Positions 1 through 6,430 of a stretch of 6,430 nt of DNA are shown piece after piece. The DNA comes from Flavobacteriales bacterium UBA6969. Lineage in GTDB: Bacteria > Bacteroidota > Bacteroidia > Flavobacteriales_D > Sanyastnellaceae. The translations under genes were made by a program, and so were the position numbers. Positions within the stretch are counted from its first letter, which is position 1. The number at the start of each line of letters is the position of its first letter. Where the stretch lies: contig DJYV01000066.1 in the NCBI GenBank assembly GCA_002448555.1, positions 1-6,430 on the forward strand, in the 5' to 3' direction. The notes under the pieces are model-generated. The model was given only the letters and a program-made list of their open reading frames with translations, was not told the DNA's origin and made no database searches.

Positions 1-2346
1 CTTCGTCATCTCCACCCCGCTGCCGTACTCGGCGTACTGAACCGTACCGCCCGACTCTGGTGCTGGGTTGTGGGGAACTCCACTGTACGATCGAATGGAT
101 CCCACGGCGGCCTTGCGCGATGCCTTGAACTGAACGTCCTGGCCCGTGCCCAGTACCGGATCGTACGGGCGGTAGTTGTTGTAGCCGTACGCCAACGCCA
201 TGAAGTAATAGGTCTTGTGGTTCACCAAGCGGTTGTCGCCTTGGGCAAACGCGTCGTTGGTGATGCGCAGGCTGTGGAAGATGCCCTCATCCGAGCCATC
301 TGCCTGCAAACTTGGAACAGGCAATTCAAGCACCGGATCGAATTCGTTGTTGATGACCTGCGTGATGCCGTTGCGCACGTCGCATTGAGCGATGAGGCGG
401 GCTGCATCGATATCACCGAGATCAGACGGGCTCACGGTGTTGTCGCGCAACTGGTAAATCAAGTAGCCCTCAAAAACATAACTGCGCTCCTCGTCGGTAA
501 GCACCGTCCCGTCTTCCAATTCCGTAGGGATGGACGGATCCATCGCCATGTACGCTTCACCGTAGTTGTTCGAAAGCGGGTTGTCGTTGGTCAAATAGAG
601 GATGAGCTCATTTTCCAATTCCTGAATGGTCACATCCGGGGCGTCGGGACCAGACACGATCTCAAAGCAATTGTCGAACAGCGCCTGCGCCTTGTCGTCG
701 GCCAAACGCAGCAGCTCCACACTCTCAAACGGCTCACCGCCCGTGGCCCGTGCCCAGACCATGCCCACGGTGATGTTGTTGTAGTCACCCGGTTCCAAGG
801 TGAAGGGGCCGGCCGATTGCAGGAACAAACGATCACCGGGCGGGTTGCCCGCACCCACCTCCGTCCACGGTTCGACAGAAATACCGATGGTGCCCCATTG
901 GTACGGGTCGGTATCGCCGGGGAACATGTAATCCGCGGGAATGTCGAGGTCCGCTCCGGTGGCAGCGGTCAGGCCGTCGCCCCCGTAGGCCATGCGTTGC
1001 CCGTTTTTCCAGAACCCGCGCATGTAGTTGTAGTACTGCGCCGCCAGCGTAGGCTGGCCATTGATGCCAAAGTTCCAGTTGTAGTAAATGAACTTCCGCA
1101 TGCCGTAGCGCTCGTTGTCAATGACGCCGTCACCGTAACCGATGCCAATGCCTTGGTAGGGAATGCCGAGTGAGTCGATGGCATCCGAAAAGACGGTGGT
1201 CAGCGGGTTGTCGATGGAATCTGCATCCTGGTAGGGCCCTTCGAAAAAGTCCACCCCCATCGCCGGCGGATTTTCCCCGTAACCGATGGAATAGCTCGTC
1301 GGCTCATCGAAGGCGTCGCCGTTGTAGCTGTAGCCGAGGCCGCGCTCGACGTCTACGCCCACGTAGTCGTCCACGTGGCCGCCCAGGTCGCAATCGACCC
1401 ACTGGGCAAAATACGTGTCGGTCAAGGTCTGCGTGCCTTGGTTGATCAACACGTAGTTGTAAAACTGCATGTTGTTCACCTCATCGTTGGTCGAGAAGGC
1501 GAAGGCCTGCGCGCGGATTTCCATTCCGATTGGCTCACCCTGCGATTCCGAGTGGATGTTGCCCTTGTCATTGAAAATCCAGTAGTACGTCTGGTCCCCA
1601 TACAACGGAACCTGGTCTTCGCGGCGGCGCTCGGCGCAATCGATTTCTTGGAGGAAATCGTACCAAGGGTAGTCGCCCGCGGCCGGATCGTAGAATCCAT
1701 TTCCGTCGTAATCCTTGAACGGCGCGAGGTAGTAGTCTTGGTTGAGGCCCACGTTACCGTGCGCCGGGTATTCGAAGAAATAGGAGGGAATCGTGTAGCC
1801 GTTGGGGAACTGCTCCTCGAGGTCACAATCGGGATCGGCGATGCAATCGAAGTACTGGCGGTGGCGCATGGCGTCCGCCCGCTGGGTGATGGTGAACCGG
1901 TCGTATTGCTCGCATGTTGTGGGGTCCACTTCCGCCGCACCGGTGTTGGTCAACGGCCCCGGCCAGAAATCGTTTCCGACGTTCCGGTACCGCACAGCAG
2001 CGAGCTTGAGCTGTTGGTCAGGGCTGATGCCACCCAACCACAGCGCCCCTCCGTATACCACAGAAACGCCTTCTTCCTTCGGAACCATGAAGGCTCCCTT
2101 GTCGATGGCGCGGTCGTACCACAGCGCTCCGGCGTTTTCGATGAGGGCCCGTACGTTGTTCCATTCCAAGTCCCGAAGGGCCGTCGCGGGAGCGCAGGCT
2201 TCTGCACGGATTTCCAACGATGCATCAGCGTGCACCTGAGGGACTGGGAATCCCTTTTGGAACAGCGGTGCATTCGGCGTGGAGTGCTGGGCCAACAGGA
2301 CGCCACTGAGTAGGGCGCAACATGCGAACAGGCAGGCTTTTTTCAT
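1..2346 (-). CDS. Large exported Bacteroidota protein of unknown function, C-terminus beyond window
   Basis: Function is not known. The frame is open for 782 codons from ATG at 2346-2344 to the window edge, so the C-terminus is missing. It starts MKKACLFACCALLSGVLLAQ, a Sec signal peptide probably cleaved near residues 19-20, so the product is secreted or surface-exposed. The mature part is rich in Tyr, Trp, Gly, Asn and Asp. Recognisable blocks are a first conserved region at about 63-150 (GALWLGGISPDQQL near 100), an Asp/Gly loop DYDGNGFYDPAAGD at 212-225, DDYVGVD at 326-332, NPPAMGVDFFEGP at 359-371, an EF-hand-like GDGVIDNER at 405-413, and FEGYLIYQL at 625-633. HKTYYFMALAYGYN at 710-723 resembles the last strands of an Fn3-like fold. 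Cysteines at about 51, 145, 168, 174, 237, 319, 560 and 655 could form disulfides. I recall similar uncharacterised proteins in Bacteroidota, some ending in a type IX secretion signal; whether this one does cannot be seen. There is no clear Shine-Dalgarno. The gene lies 51 nt behind the helicase-nuclease gene, on the same strand and in the same reading frame. Confidence 0.88.
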   Translation of the reverse strand, partial: MKKACLFACCALLSGVLLAQHSTPNAPLFQKGFPVPQVHADASLEIRAEACAPATALRDLEWNNVRALIENAGALWYDRAIDKGAFMVPKEEGVSVVYGGALWLGGISPDQQLKLAAVRYRNVGNDFWPGPLTNTGAAEVDPTTCEQYDRFTITQRADAMRHRQYFDCIADPDCDLEEQFPNGYTIPSYFFEYPAHGNVGLNQDYYLAPFKDYDGNGFYDPAAGDYPWYDFLQEIDCAERRREDQVPLYGDQTYYWIFNDKGNIHSESQGEPIGMEIRAQAFAFSTNDEVNNMQFYNYVLINQGTQTLTDTYFAQWVDCDLGGHVDDYVGVDVERGLGYSYNGDAFDEPTSYSIGYGENPPAMGVDFFEGPYQDADSIDNPLTTVFSDAIDSLGIPYQGIGIGYGDGVIDNERYGMRKFIYYNWNFGINGQPTLAAQYYNYMRGFWKNGQRMAYGGDGLTAATGADLDIPADYMFPGDTDPYQWGTIGISVEPWTEVGAGNPPGDRLFLQSAGPFTLEPGDYNNITVGMVWARATGGEPFESVELLRLADDKAQALFDNCFEIVSGPDAPDVTIQELENELILYLTNDNPLSNNYGEAYMAMDPSIPTELEDGTVLTDEERSYVFEGYLIYQLRDNTVSPSDLGDIDAARLIAQCDVRNGITQVINNEFDPVLELPVPSLQADGSDEGIFHSLRITNDAFAQGDNRLVNHKTYYFMALAYGYNNYRPYDPVLGTGQDVQFKASRKAAVGSIRSYSGVPHNPAPESGGTVQYAEYGSGVEMTK

Positions 2347-2397
2347 GGAATCAGGCTTGGGATAGCAAGTTAGGCAACCTGTTCCGAAATCGCCCCT
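2347..2397 (-). other. 51-nt gap between helicase-nuclease and exported-protein genes
   Basis: This short spacer lies between two minus-strand genes. It holds no GC-rich hairpin followed by a T run, so no intrinsic terminator is visible after the helicase-nuclease gene. There is also no exact TAnnTTTG box on the minus strand; the nearest string is TAACTTGC, which fits poorly. The simplest reading is that at least some transcripts run from the helicase-nuclease gene into the exported-protein gene, but a weak promoter here cannot be excluded by eye. Confidence 0.5.
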
Positions 2398-5300
2398 TCA
2401 CGAAGCGCCAAACAGCACAGGCACATGAACGAGTTGCAGGGGCTCCGTGTAGATGAGCCAGCCCTCCACCATTTCGTCCGGATGCATCGCGCTGATGACC
2501 TCGCAATACCCAGCCACTTGGGATTTGTGTTTGTCGCGTTTTTCCCCGGTTTTAAAATCAACCACGTGCCAGACCCCATCGAGGTGCACCACCCGATCCG
2601 GCCGCCCCAACTCACCGTCTCCGAAGTGAACGGTGCGCTCGGCGAATACCTCTTTGGCGTGCGCTTCAAAAAACTTGCGCGTAGCCGGCCCGTTGAGGAT
2701 GGAATCGATCAAGGCCGAGACGGAGGCGCGCTGCTCCGGAGTCCAGAGGTTGGCACGCTCCATCTGCTCCTTCAAGCCCGGCCAATCCGTTGCGTACTTT
2801 AACTCGCCCAACAATCCGTGAACGGCATTCCCGTGCTCGATGGGCGTCCATTTGCCCTCGGAAGCAAGAGCTGCCCAATGCAACTTGGGACGCACAATAC
2901 GCTGGCCGTAAGGCTGTCCCAACGCGAGCCGCTGCGCGTGGTCCGTTCCAACGGCCTGATCATCCGCGGACCTCGCTTTTCGGTCGTGTGCCCCAAAATT
3001 GTCCAGCACTGTAGCGTCGTTCACGCGTTCGGGGAAGGCTTCCTGCCACCCTTTCCACAGCAACTGCGGGAGGGTTTGGATGGCCATGTCGACCGAAGGT
3101 TGTTTGTCAAATTCCAATCCGATGTCCAGCCGGTCCACCGCCCGTGTCGCAGCCACGTAGGCCACATTCAACGCATCCAAGACGGTGCGGTCAATTTCGG
3201 CCTGTCGTTCGTGGTCCATGACCGTGTCTTTCAAGTCGCTGTCCCGCAGCAGCGCTGCTGGCAACCCAAACCGTTCGGCGTCCAACCGAACCGGGATCTC
3301 ATCCTTGAACCGGTCAATTTTTTCCGGATGAACCGGTGCGATGACCACGTTGAAATCCAAGCCTTTGGCCTTGTGGGGCGTCATGATTTGAACGGCGTCC
3401 TGCGCCCCACTCACGCGGATGCTGCGTTTGTGCCCCCGCCGGTCCCAGTGGGATAAGAAGTCCTTCAGGGTGCCCCGGCGCTGGGTCACCACTTCGTGCA
3501 CCAATTCCAACATGCCCTCCGTGTACGCGGGGAAACGGTTGGACCATCCGAGGGCTTCAAAGCAATGGCCCACGAGCAACGTCAACGGCGCTGTCACCAA
3601 TTCCCACGGGCGTAGATCAGGCGCGACAGCTTGGAACAAGGCTCGTGCATCCATCGCACTGCGCTTCCGCTCGACCCCATCCGATCCGAAGTAGGTCGTC
3701 ACCGTGCGGTGGCTTCGCAGCAACTCCGCTTCCGAAGCCGTGCGGTCAATGGCACAGTAGTTCTGGGCGAATGCCAGCACATGGGCGGGGTTGTCCGGGT
3801 CGAGCACCGAACGCAACAGGGCCACCACCGCCAGTGTCACCGGATGGCGGCCCAGATGCAAACTCTCGGACGTCCACGGCGTGATGCCGCAATCCATGAG
3901 GTGTTGGGCCAGGGCTGCGCCGTCTTTGTTGCGGCGCAACAGCACCACGATGTCGGACAACGCAAAATGAGTCGAATCGTCTGCGGGTGGCACGTACCGT
4001 TTGGTCCCACCTTCATCAACCAGGGTTCCTCCCGTGTGGGCGAGGATGCGCTCCACCACCCAGGCGTTGCGCTGGTCTTGCTTGCCGACCCCTTCTTCTT
4101 GGACCAAGCAGGCCAAGTGTACATTGCCTTCGTGCTTGGCCGTGGCCGTTTGCTGCACATCATCGTAGACGCCCTGCAAGGATTCCGGCAGGTGGCGTTG
4201 AACGCTCCCGAACCACCGGTTGTTCCAGTCAACGATGGCTGAACCGGAACGGCGGTTGAACTTCAACGTCGCCGGGAGGTGGGCACGCCGCAATGCCTGA
4301 GCGGCGTCGACGAGCGCCGGTCCGGGATTACCAATGAGGCCGGGCAGCGCTTCGAGCTGCTCGTAGTTGCCGTTTCGCCACCGGTAAATGGCCTGCTTGC
4401 CGTCGCCCACGACCATGCCCATTTCATCCAACGAGACCAGGTGTTCGAAGAGTTGAATCAAGTTGTGCCACTGGGTGATCGACGTGTCTTGGAACTCATC
4501 GATGAAGAGGTTGCGGTACCGGTTGCCGATGCGCTCGTAGATAAACGGCGCGGGATTGTCGCGGACAATGGCGGCGATTTCCCGGTTGAGGGTGGACAGC
4601 AAGCGCACGTTTTTTTCCCGCTCCACAGCAGCAAGTTCATCGCGGATCAGACCGAGGGTGCCGATCAAGCTCACGCGTTGCTGCAAGTGCTCTTCGAGTT
4701 TGAACTCCCGCCCCGATTCCCCATCGTAGAGGTCACGCCACGCCTGTGCAGCCTGTTCGATGGCTGGAATGGCGTCTTGAATGCGTGCAGTGGTGGAAGC
4801 GGACGCTTTGGAGGACCAAAACACCGACTCCTCCAACTGACCCGTGAGGCGTTTGCCGATGGTGGCTTTGCGTCCGGAGCCGCTGGCTACCCGCCGAAGC
4901 CACTTGGGCAAGTCTCCGTAGCTGAAGTCTCCGTCATGCAAGTCGAGCGCTTGGATTCGAGCCAGGGCGGATTGGGCCGCCTCAATGGGTGCGGCACGTC
5001 GTTTGCGCAGGCTTTCGCGTTGGGTTTTGCGGAACCGCTCCAGGGCCTCGGGGGTCCACTCAGCGGGGTCCAGCGCCTGCAACGCTGCTTGCATGTTTTC
5101 TTTCGTGACCTGCTTGCTGAACGACTGCAATTGGTGGCGAATGATGGCGTTTTTTTCCTCCTCTACCTGTTGTCGCACGAAGCCTTCAAGCATGGCCGTC
5201 AACGCTTTGTCCTCCGGACGCCCCACCCGGCTGAGCAGCCTGGAAATCGCCTCGTCCAACAGCGCTTCCTCGTCCAATTCAATCTGAAAGTCCTCCTCCC

Positions 5301-5691
5301 ACTGCAAATCCTTGCTGAAGCTGCGGACTAGCCGGTTGACAAAACTATCGATGGTCATGACGCTGAAGTCCTCGTACCGGTGCATCATGGCCTCGCCCAA
5401 GGCACGCGCCCTTCGTTCCAATTCCTCCGGTGCAATGGGGATGATTTCAAGCAACGATCCGTGCATGGAACCCCTCCCCTCCGCTACCTCCCGGACGTCG
5501 CTTAAGATCCGCTCCTTCATCTCTTGCGCGGCAAGGTTGGTGAAGGTGATGGCGAGGATGTGTTTGAAGTAATGCGGATTGTTTTCCCACAGGCAGCATG
5601 CGAGGTAATCGCGTACTAAGCGGTAGGTTTTGCCCGATCCAGCGCTCGCTTTGACCACGTGAAACCCCTTCTTTGCAAACTTGACCTCCAT
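2398..5691 (-). CDS. AddA/RecB-type UvrD-family helicase with C-terminal PD-(D/E)XK nuclease
   Basis: This 1097-residue cytoplasmic enzyme unwinds and resects double-strand DNA ends to start RecA-dependent recombination. All superfamily 1A helicase motifs are visible: Walker A ASAGSGKT (15-22), Ia ITFTNLAAQEMKERI (48-62), TIDSF (113-117), II DEFQDT (398-403), III GDGKQAIYRWR (429-439), IV NRRS (479-482), V MTPHKAKGLDF (770-780) and VI AYVAATRA (844-851). The C-terminal nuclease is complete: GNAVH with H958, E1018, GRPD with D1032, DFKTG with D1045 and K1047, then Q1058 and Y1062. The order matches AddA and RecB; Bacteroidota usually carry AddAB-type enzymes, so AddA is the better guess. The partner (AddB/RecC type) is not in the window. 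It is somewhat shorter than Bacillus AddA (about 1230 residues), but no domain is missing. The start at 5691 lies only 14 codons before the Walker A motif, usual for the family; a weak AGGTAG precedes it. The stop is TGA at 2400-2398. Motif III has Trp438 where Phe is usual, and motif V has Pro772 where Ile is common. Confidence 0.95.
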   Translation of the reverse strand: MEVKFAKKGFHVVKASAGSGKTYRLVRDYLACCLWENNPHYFKHILAITFTNLAAQEMKERILSDVREVAEGRGSMHGSLLEIIPIAPEELERRARALGEAMMHRYEDFSVMTIDSFVNRLVRSFSKDLQWEEDFQIELDEEALLDEAISRLLSRVGRPEDKALTAMLEGFVRQQVEEEKNAIIRHQLQSFSKQVTKENMQAALQALDPAEWTPEALERFRKTQRESLRKRRAAPIEAAQSALARIQALDLHDGDFSYGDLPKWLRRVASGSGRKATIGKRLTGQLEESVFWSSKASASTTARIQDAIPAIEQAAQAWRDLYDGESGREFKLEEHLQQRVSLIGTLGLIRDELAAVEREKNVRLLSTLNREIAAIVRDNPAPFIYERIGNRYRNLFIDEFQDTSITQWHNLIQLFEHLVSLDEMGMVVGDGKQAIYRWRNGNYEQLEALPGLIGNPGPALVDAAQALRRAHLPATLKFNRRSGSAIVDWNNRWFGSVQRHLPESLQGVYDDVQQTATAKHEGNVHLACLVQEEGVGKQDQRNAWVVERILAHTGGTLVDEGGTKRYVPPADDSTHFALSDIVVLLRRNKDGAALAQHLMDCGITPWTSESLHLGRHPVTLAVVALLRSVLDPDNPAHVLAFAQNYCAIDRTASEAELLRSHRTVTTYFGSDGVERKRSAMDARALFQAVAPDLRPWELVTAPLTLLVGHCFEALGWSNRFPAYTEGMLELVHEVVTQRRGTLKDFLSHWDRRGHKRSIRVSGAQDAVQIMTPHKAKGLDFNVVIAPVHPEKIDRFKDEIPVRLDAERFGLPAALLRDSDLKDTVMDHERQAEIDRTVLDALNVAYVAATRAVDRLDIGLEFDKQPSVDMAIQTLPQLLWKGWQEAFPERVNDATVLDNFGAHDRKARSADDQAVGTDHAQRLALGQPYGQRIVRPKLHWAALASEGKWTPIEHGNAVHGLLGELKYATDWPGLKEQMERANLWTPEQRASVSALIDSILNGPATRKFFEAHAKEVFAERTVHFGDGELGRPDRVVHLDGVWHVVDFKTGEKRDKHKSQVAGYCEVISAMHPDEMVEGWLIYTEPLQLVHVPVLFGAS

Positions 5692-5716
5692 TTCTACCTA
5701 ATTGTGAGCGTTGTGC

Positions 5717-5739
5717 AACGTCTGCCCAAATTAGACGTT
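5717..5739. repeat. Perfect 7-bp inverted repeat, possible operator
   Basis: AACGTCT (5717-5723) and AGACGTT (5733-5739) are exact reverse complements separated by 9 nt. The right arm ends just before the plus-strand -7 box, and the spacer overlaps the candidate minus-strand -7 box, so a bound dimeric regulator could block either promoter. A smaller inverted repeat CGTTG-TG-CAACG (5709-5720) overlaps the left arm. In a region this size a 7-bp repeat can arise by chance at an appreciable rate, so an operator role is only suggested. Confidence 0.4.
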
Positions 5740-5756
5740 ATACCTTTGAGAAACAA
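5727..5756 (-). promoter_or_regulatory. Candidate promoter for the helicase-nuclease gene
   Basis: On the minus strand, TTG (5756-5754) is followed after 20 nt by TAATTTG (5733-5727). This resembles the Bacteroidota primary-sigma pattern of a TTG-containing -33 box, about 19-21 nt, then TAnnTTTG, but the -7 box has one nucleotide too few between TA and TTTG. The distance to the ATG at 5691 would leave a leader of roughly 30 nt ending in a weak AGGTAG purine stretch. The position is plausible but the match is imperfect. Confidence 0.25.
5741..5748 (+). promoter_or_regulatory. Candidate -7 box (TACCTTTG) for the MbnP-like lipoprotein gene
   Basis: TACCTTTG is an exact match to the Bacteroidota -7 consensus TAnnTTTG and lies 20 nt before the ATG at 5769, in the right orientation. 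It would give a very short leader of about a dozen nucleotides. No TTTG or TTG is found at the expected -33 distance; the nearest candidate is TCTG at 5721-5724, so the upstream element is weak. No Shine-Dalgarno sequence is present before the ATG, which is common in this phylum. Confidence 0.4.
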
Positions 5757-5768
5757 CGCACGTTCGCC

Positions 5769-6430
5769 ATGCATATCCGCACTTCCCTTCCTGTTTTTGG
5801 CCTGCTCATCTTGGTCCTCACCGGCTGCGATCGGTACATCCCTGAGCCGCCAGTCGCCGCGCCGGGAACAGCGGAGATGAACTTGGAATTGACATGGGGC
5901 GACGAGGCGTACACCTTGGAGCAAGTCGCGTCCGACCACAACGGCTACCCGGTGCGCTTGGACAACTTGCAGCTCTACATCGCGCCAGTCGCATTCCGCA
6001 GCGAGGGCGAATGGACCGAAGGAGCAGACGTGAGCCTGATTGATTTCAGCGTACATGCGCAGCACATCACGAGTACGTTGGAAGCCGGCACCTACGATGC
6101 CGTACGCTTCGGCATGGGCCTCCCCCCAGAAATCAACACCGACATCGATCCGGCATCCTACCCCAACAGCCATCCGCTCAGTGTCATTGGTTCCGCCGGC
6201 ATGTTCTGGACGTGGTCGTCCGGGTACATTTTTGTCAAGTACGAAGGAAAATTTGCCCTCGAAACGGGCACGCAATTGCTCGAACCAGTGTCCTACCACT
6301 GCGGAACCGACGCCAGCTACCGAGCAGTGACGTTGGAATTGCCCGAACCGCTGGTTGTAGCTGCTGAAGAAACCGCGAGCCTCACGCTCACCCTCGATGC
6401 AGCGAAGGCTCTGATCGGCGCAGAAGACGC
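5769..6430 (+). CDS. MbnP-like lipoprotein (putative metal/copper-binding), 3' end beyond window
   Basis: The frame runs 220 codons from ATG at 5769 to the window edge without a stop. Residues 1-20 form a lipoprotein signal peptide: a charged start, a hydrophobic core, and lipobox LTGC with Cys20 as the lipidation site, so the protein is anchored in the envelope. The following region matches the MbnP-like domain as I know it: LDNLQLYIAPVAF near 68-80, TYDAVRFGMGLPPEIN ending at Asn123, HP at 135-136, the hallmark MFWTWSSGYIFVKYEG at 145-160, and YHCGTD at 176-181. MbnP, named from methanobactin gene clusters, is a periplasmic copper-binding protein that works with the dihaem enzyme MbnH; relatives occur widely in Bacteroidota, often near cytochrome c peroxidase-type and TonB-dependent receptor genes. 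His135, His177 and Trp147/Trp149 are possible ligands or modification sites by inference. Most of the domain is present; only a short C-terminal part should be missing. The start is set by the signal peptide directly after ATG; no Shine-Dalgarno is seen. Confidence 0.88.
   Translation, partial: MHIRTSLPVFGLLILVLTGCDRYIPEPPVAAPGTAEMNLELTWGDEAYTLEQVASDHNGYPVRLDNLQLYIAPVAFRSEGEWTEGADVSLIDFSVHAQHITSTLEAGTYDAVRFGMGLPPEINTDIDPASYPNSHPLSVIGSAGMFWTWSSGYIFVKYEGKFALETGTQLLEPVSYHCGTDASYRAVTLELPEPLVVAAEETASLTLTLDAAKALIGAED

Larger units (their letters stand above)
5692..5768. promoter_or_regulatory. Divergent intergenic region driving both flanking genes
   Basis: These 77 bp separate the start of the helicase-nuclease gene (minus) from the start of the lipoprotein gene (plus). 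Because both genes begin here, both are expected to have promoters in or very near it. It is visibly more AT-rich than the flanking coding DNA and contains the candidate -7 boxes and the inverted repeat listed separately. With so little room, the two promoters must overlap or sit back to back, so binding of one protein could affect both genes. Confidence 0.6.

Noticed and set aside
70..1173. Plus-strand open frame of 367 codons, and a related one at 1375-2313
   Set aside because: Both lie in the codon-aligned antisense frame of the exported-protein gene. That gene hardly uses the codons TTA, CTA and TCA, whose complements are stops, so long antisense frames appear. The translations are Val/Arg/His-rich with no domain or signal, whereas the minus-strand protein has a signal peptide and family motifs.
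1476..2306. Minus-strand frames at 1476-1940 and 1950-2306
   Set aside because: They are in other frames of the exported-protein gene and are Arg/Ser/Thr-rich, as expected of out-of-frame translation of GC-rich coding DNA.
2356..2369. CTTG-GGATAG-CAAG hairpin in the gap between the two minus-strand genes
   Set aside because: The stem has only four pairs and no T run follows on the minus strand, so it is too weak to call a terminator.
2370..2395. Possible promoter for the exported-protein gene (TTTC upstream of TAACTTGC)
   Set aside because: The -7 string does not fit TAnnTTTG and the distance to the upstream element is too short, about 13 nt.
4279..5331. Plus-strand open frame of 350 codons
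   Set aside because: It is antisense to the helicase-nuclease gene, whose motifs prove the minus strand is coding. The translation shows no recognisable motif.
5694..6299. Minus-strand open frame of 201 codons ending just before the helicase-nuclease start
   Set aside because: It is antisense to the MbnP-like lipoprotein, which has a clear lipobox and family motifs, and it would also fill the promoter region. No motif supports it.
1..6430. Searched for tRNA, rRNA, CRISPR repeats, insertion-sequence ends and prophage or defence genes
   Set aside because: None is visible. The window is almost wholly filled by three ordinary coding regions. A helicase-nuclease gene alone is not evidence of a defence system, since its motifs and complete nuclease fit the housekeeping AddA/RecB role.

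Overview
The window looks like Bacteroidota chromosome, probably a GC-rich Flavobacteriales-type lineage. Three observations support this. The leftmost protein belongs to a large, Asp/Gly/Tyr-rich exported family that I associate with this phylum, and its signal peptide ends in the LLAQ typical of the phylum. The lipoprotein on the right carries an MbnP-type domain, common in these bacteria. There is little Shine-Dalgarno sequence at the starts, and a TAnnTTTG-type -7 box precedes the lipoprotein. The rank below phylum is inference.

Layout: two genes are read leftwards (minus strand) and one rightwards. At the right, a divergent 77-bp intergenic region (5692-5768) separates an MbnP-like lipoprotein gene (plus strand, 5769 to the window end, 3' end missing) from a 1097-codon AddA/RecB-type helicase-nuclease gene (minus strand, 5691-2398). 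After a 51-nt gap without a recognisable terminator, a second minus-strand gene starts at 2346. It runs off the left edge after 782 codons without a stop and encodes a large exported protein of unknown function. About 98% of the window is coding. I see no RNA genes, insertion sequences, CRISPR arrays or prophage.

Function: the AddA/RecB-like protein is a cytoplasmic recombinational-repair enzyme (processing of double-strand DNA ends). The two flanking genes encode envelope or secreted proteins with no obvious link to it. The MbnP-like lipoprotein suggests a periplasmic metal (copper-type) function, whose partners, if any, would lie past position 6430. The long plus-strand reading frames across the two minus-strand genes are antisense shadows.

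I found no convincing new multi-gene system. The points most worth a second look are the unexplained exported protein, the MbnP-like lipoprotein cut off at the edge, and the compact divergent promoter region with a perfect 7-bp inverted repeat.
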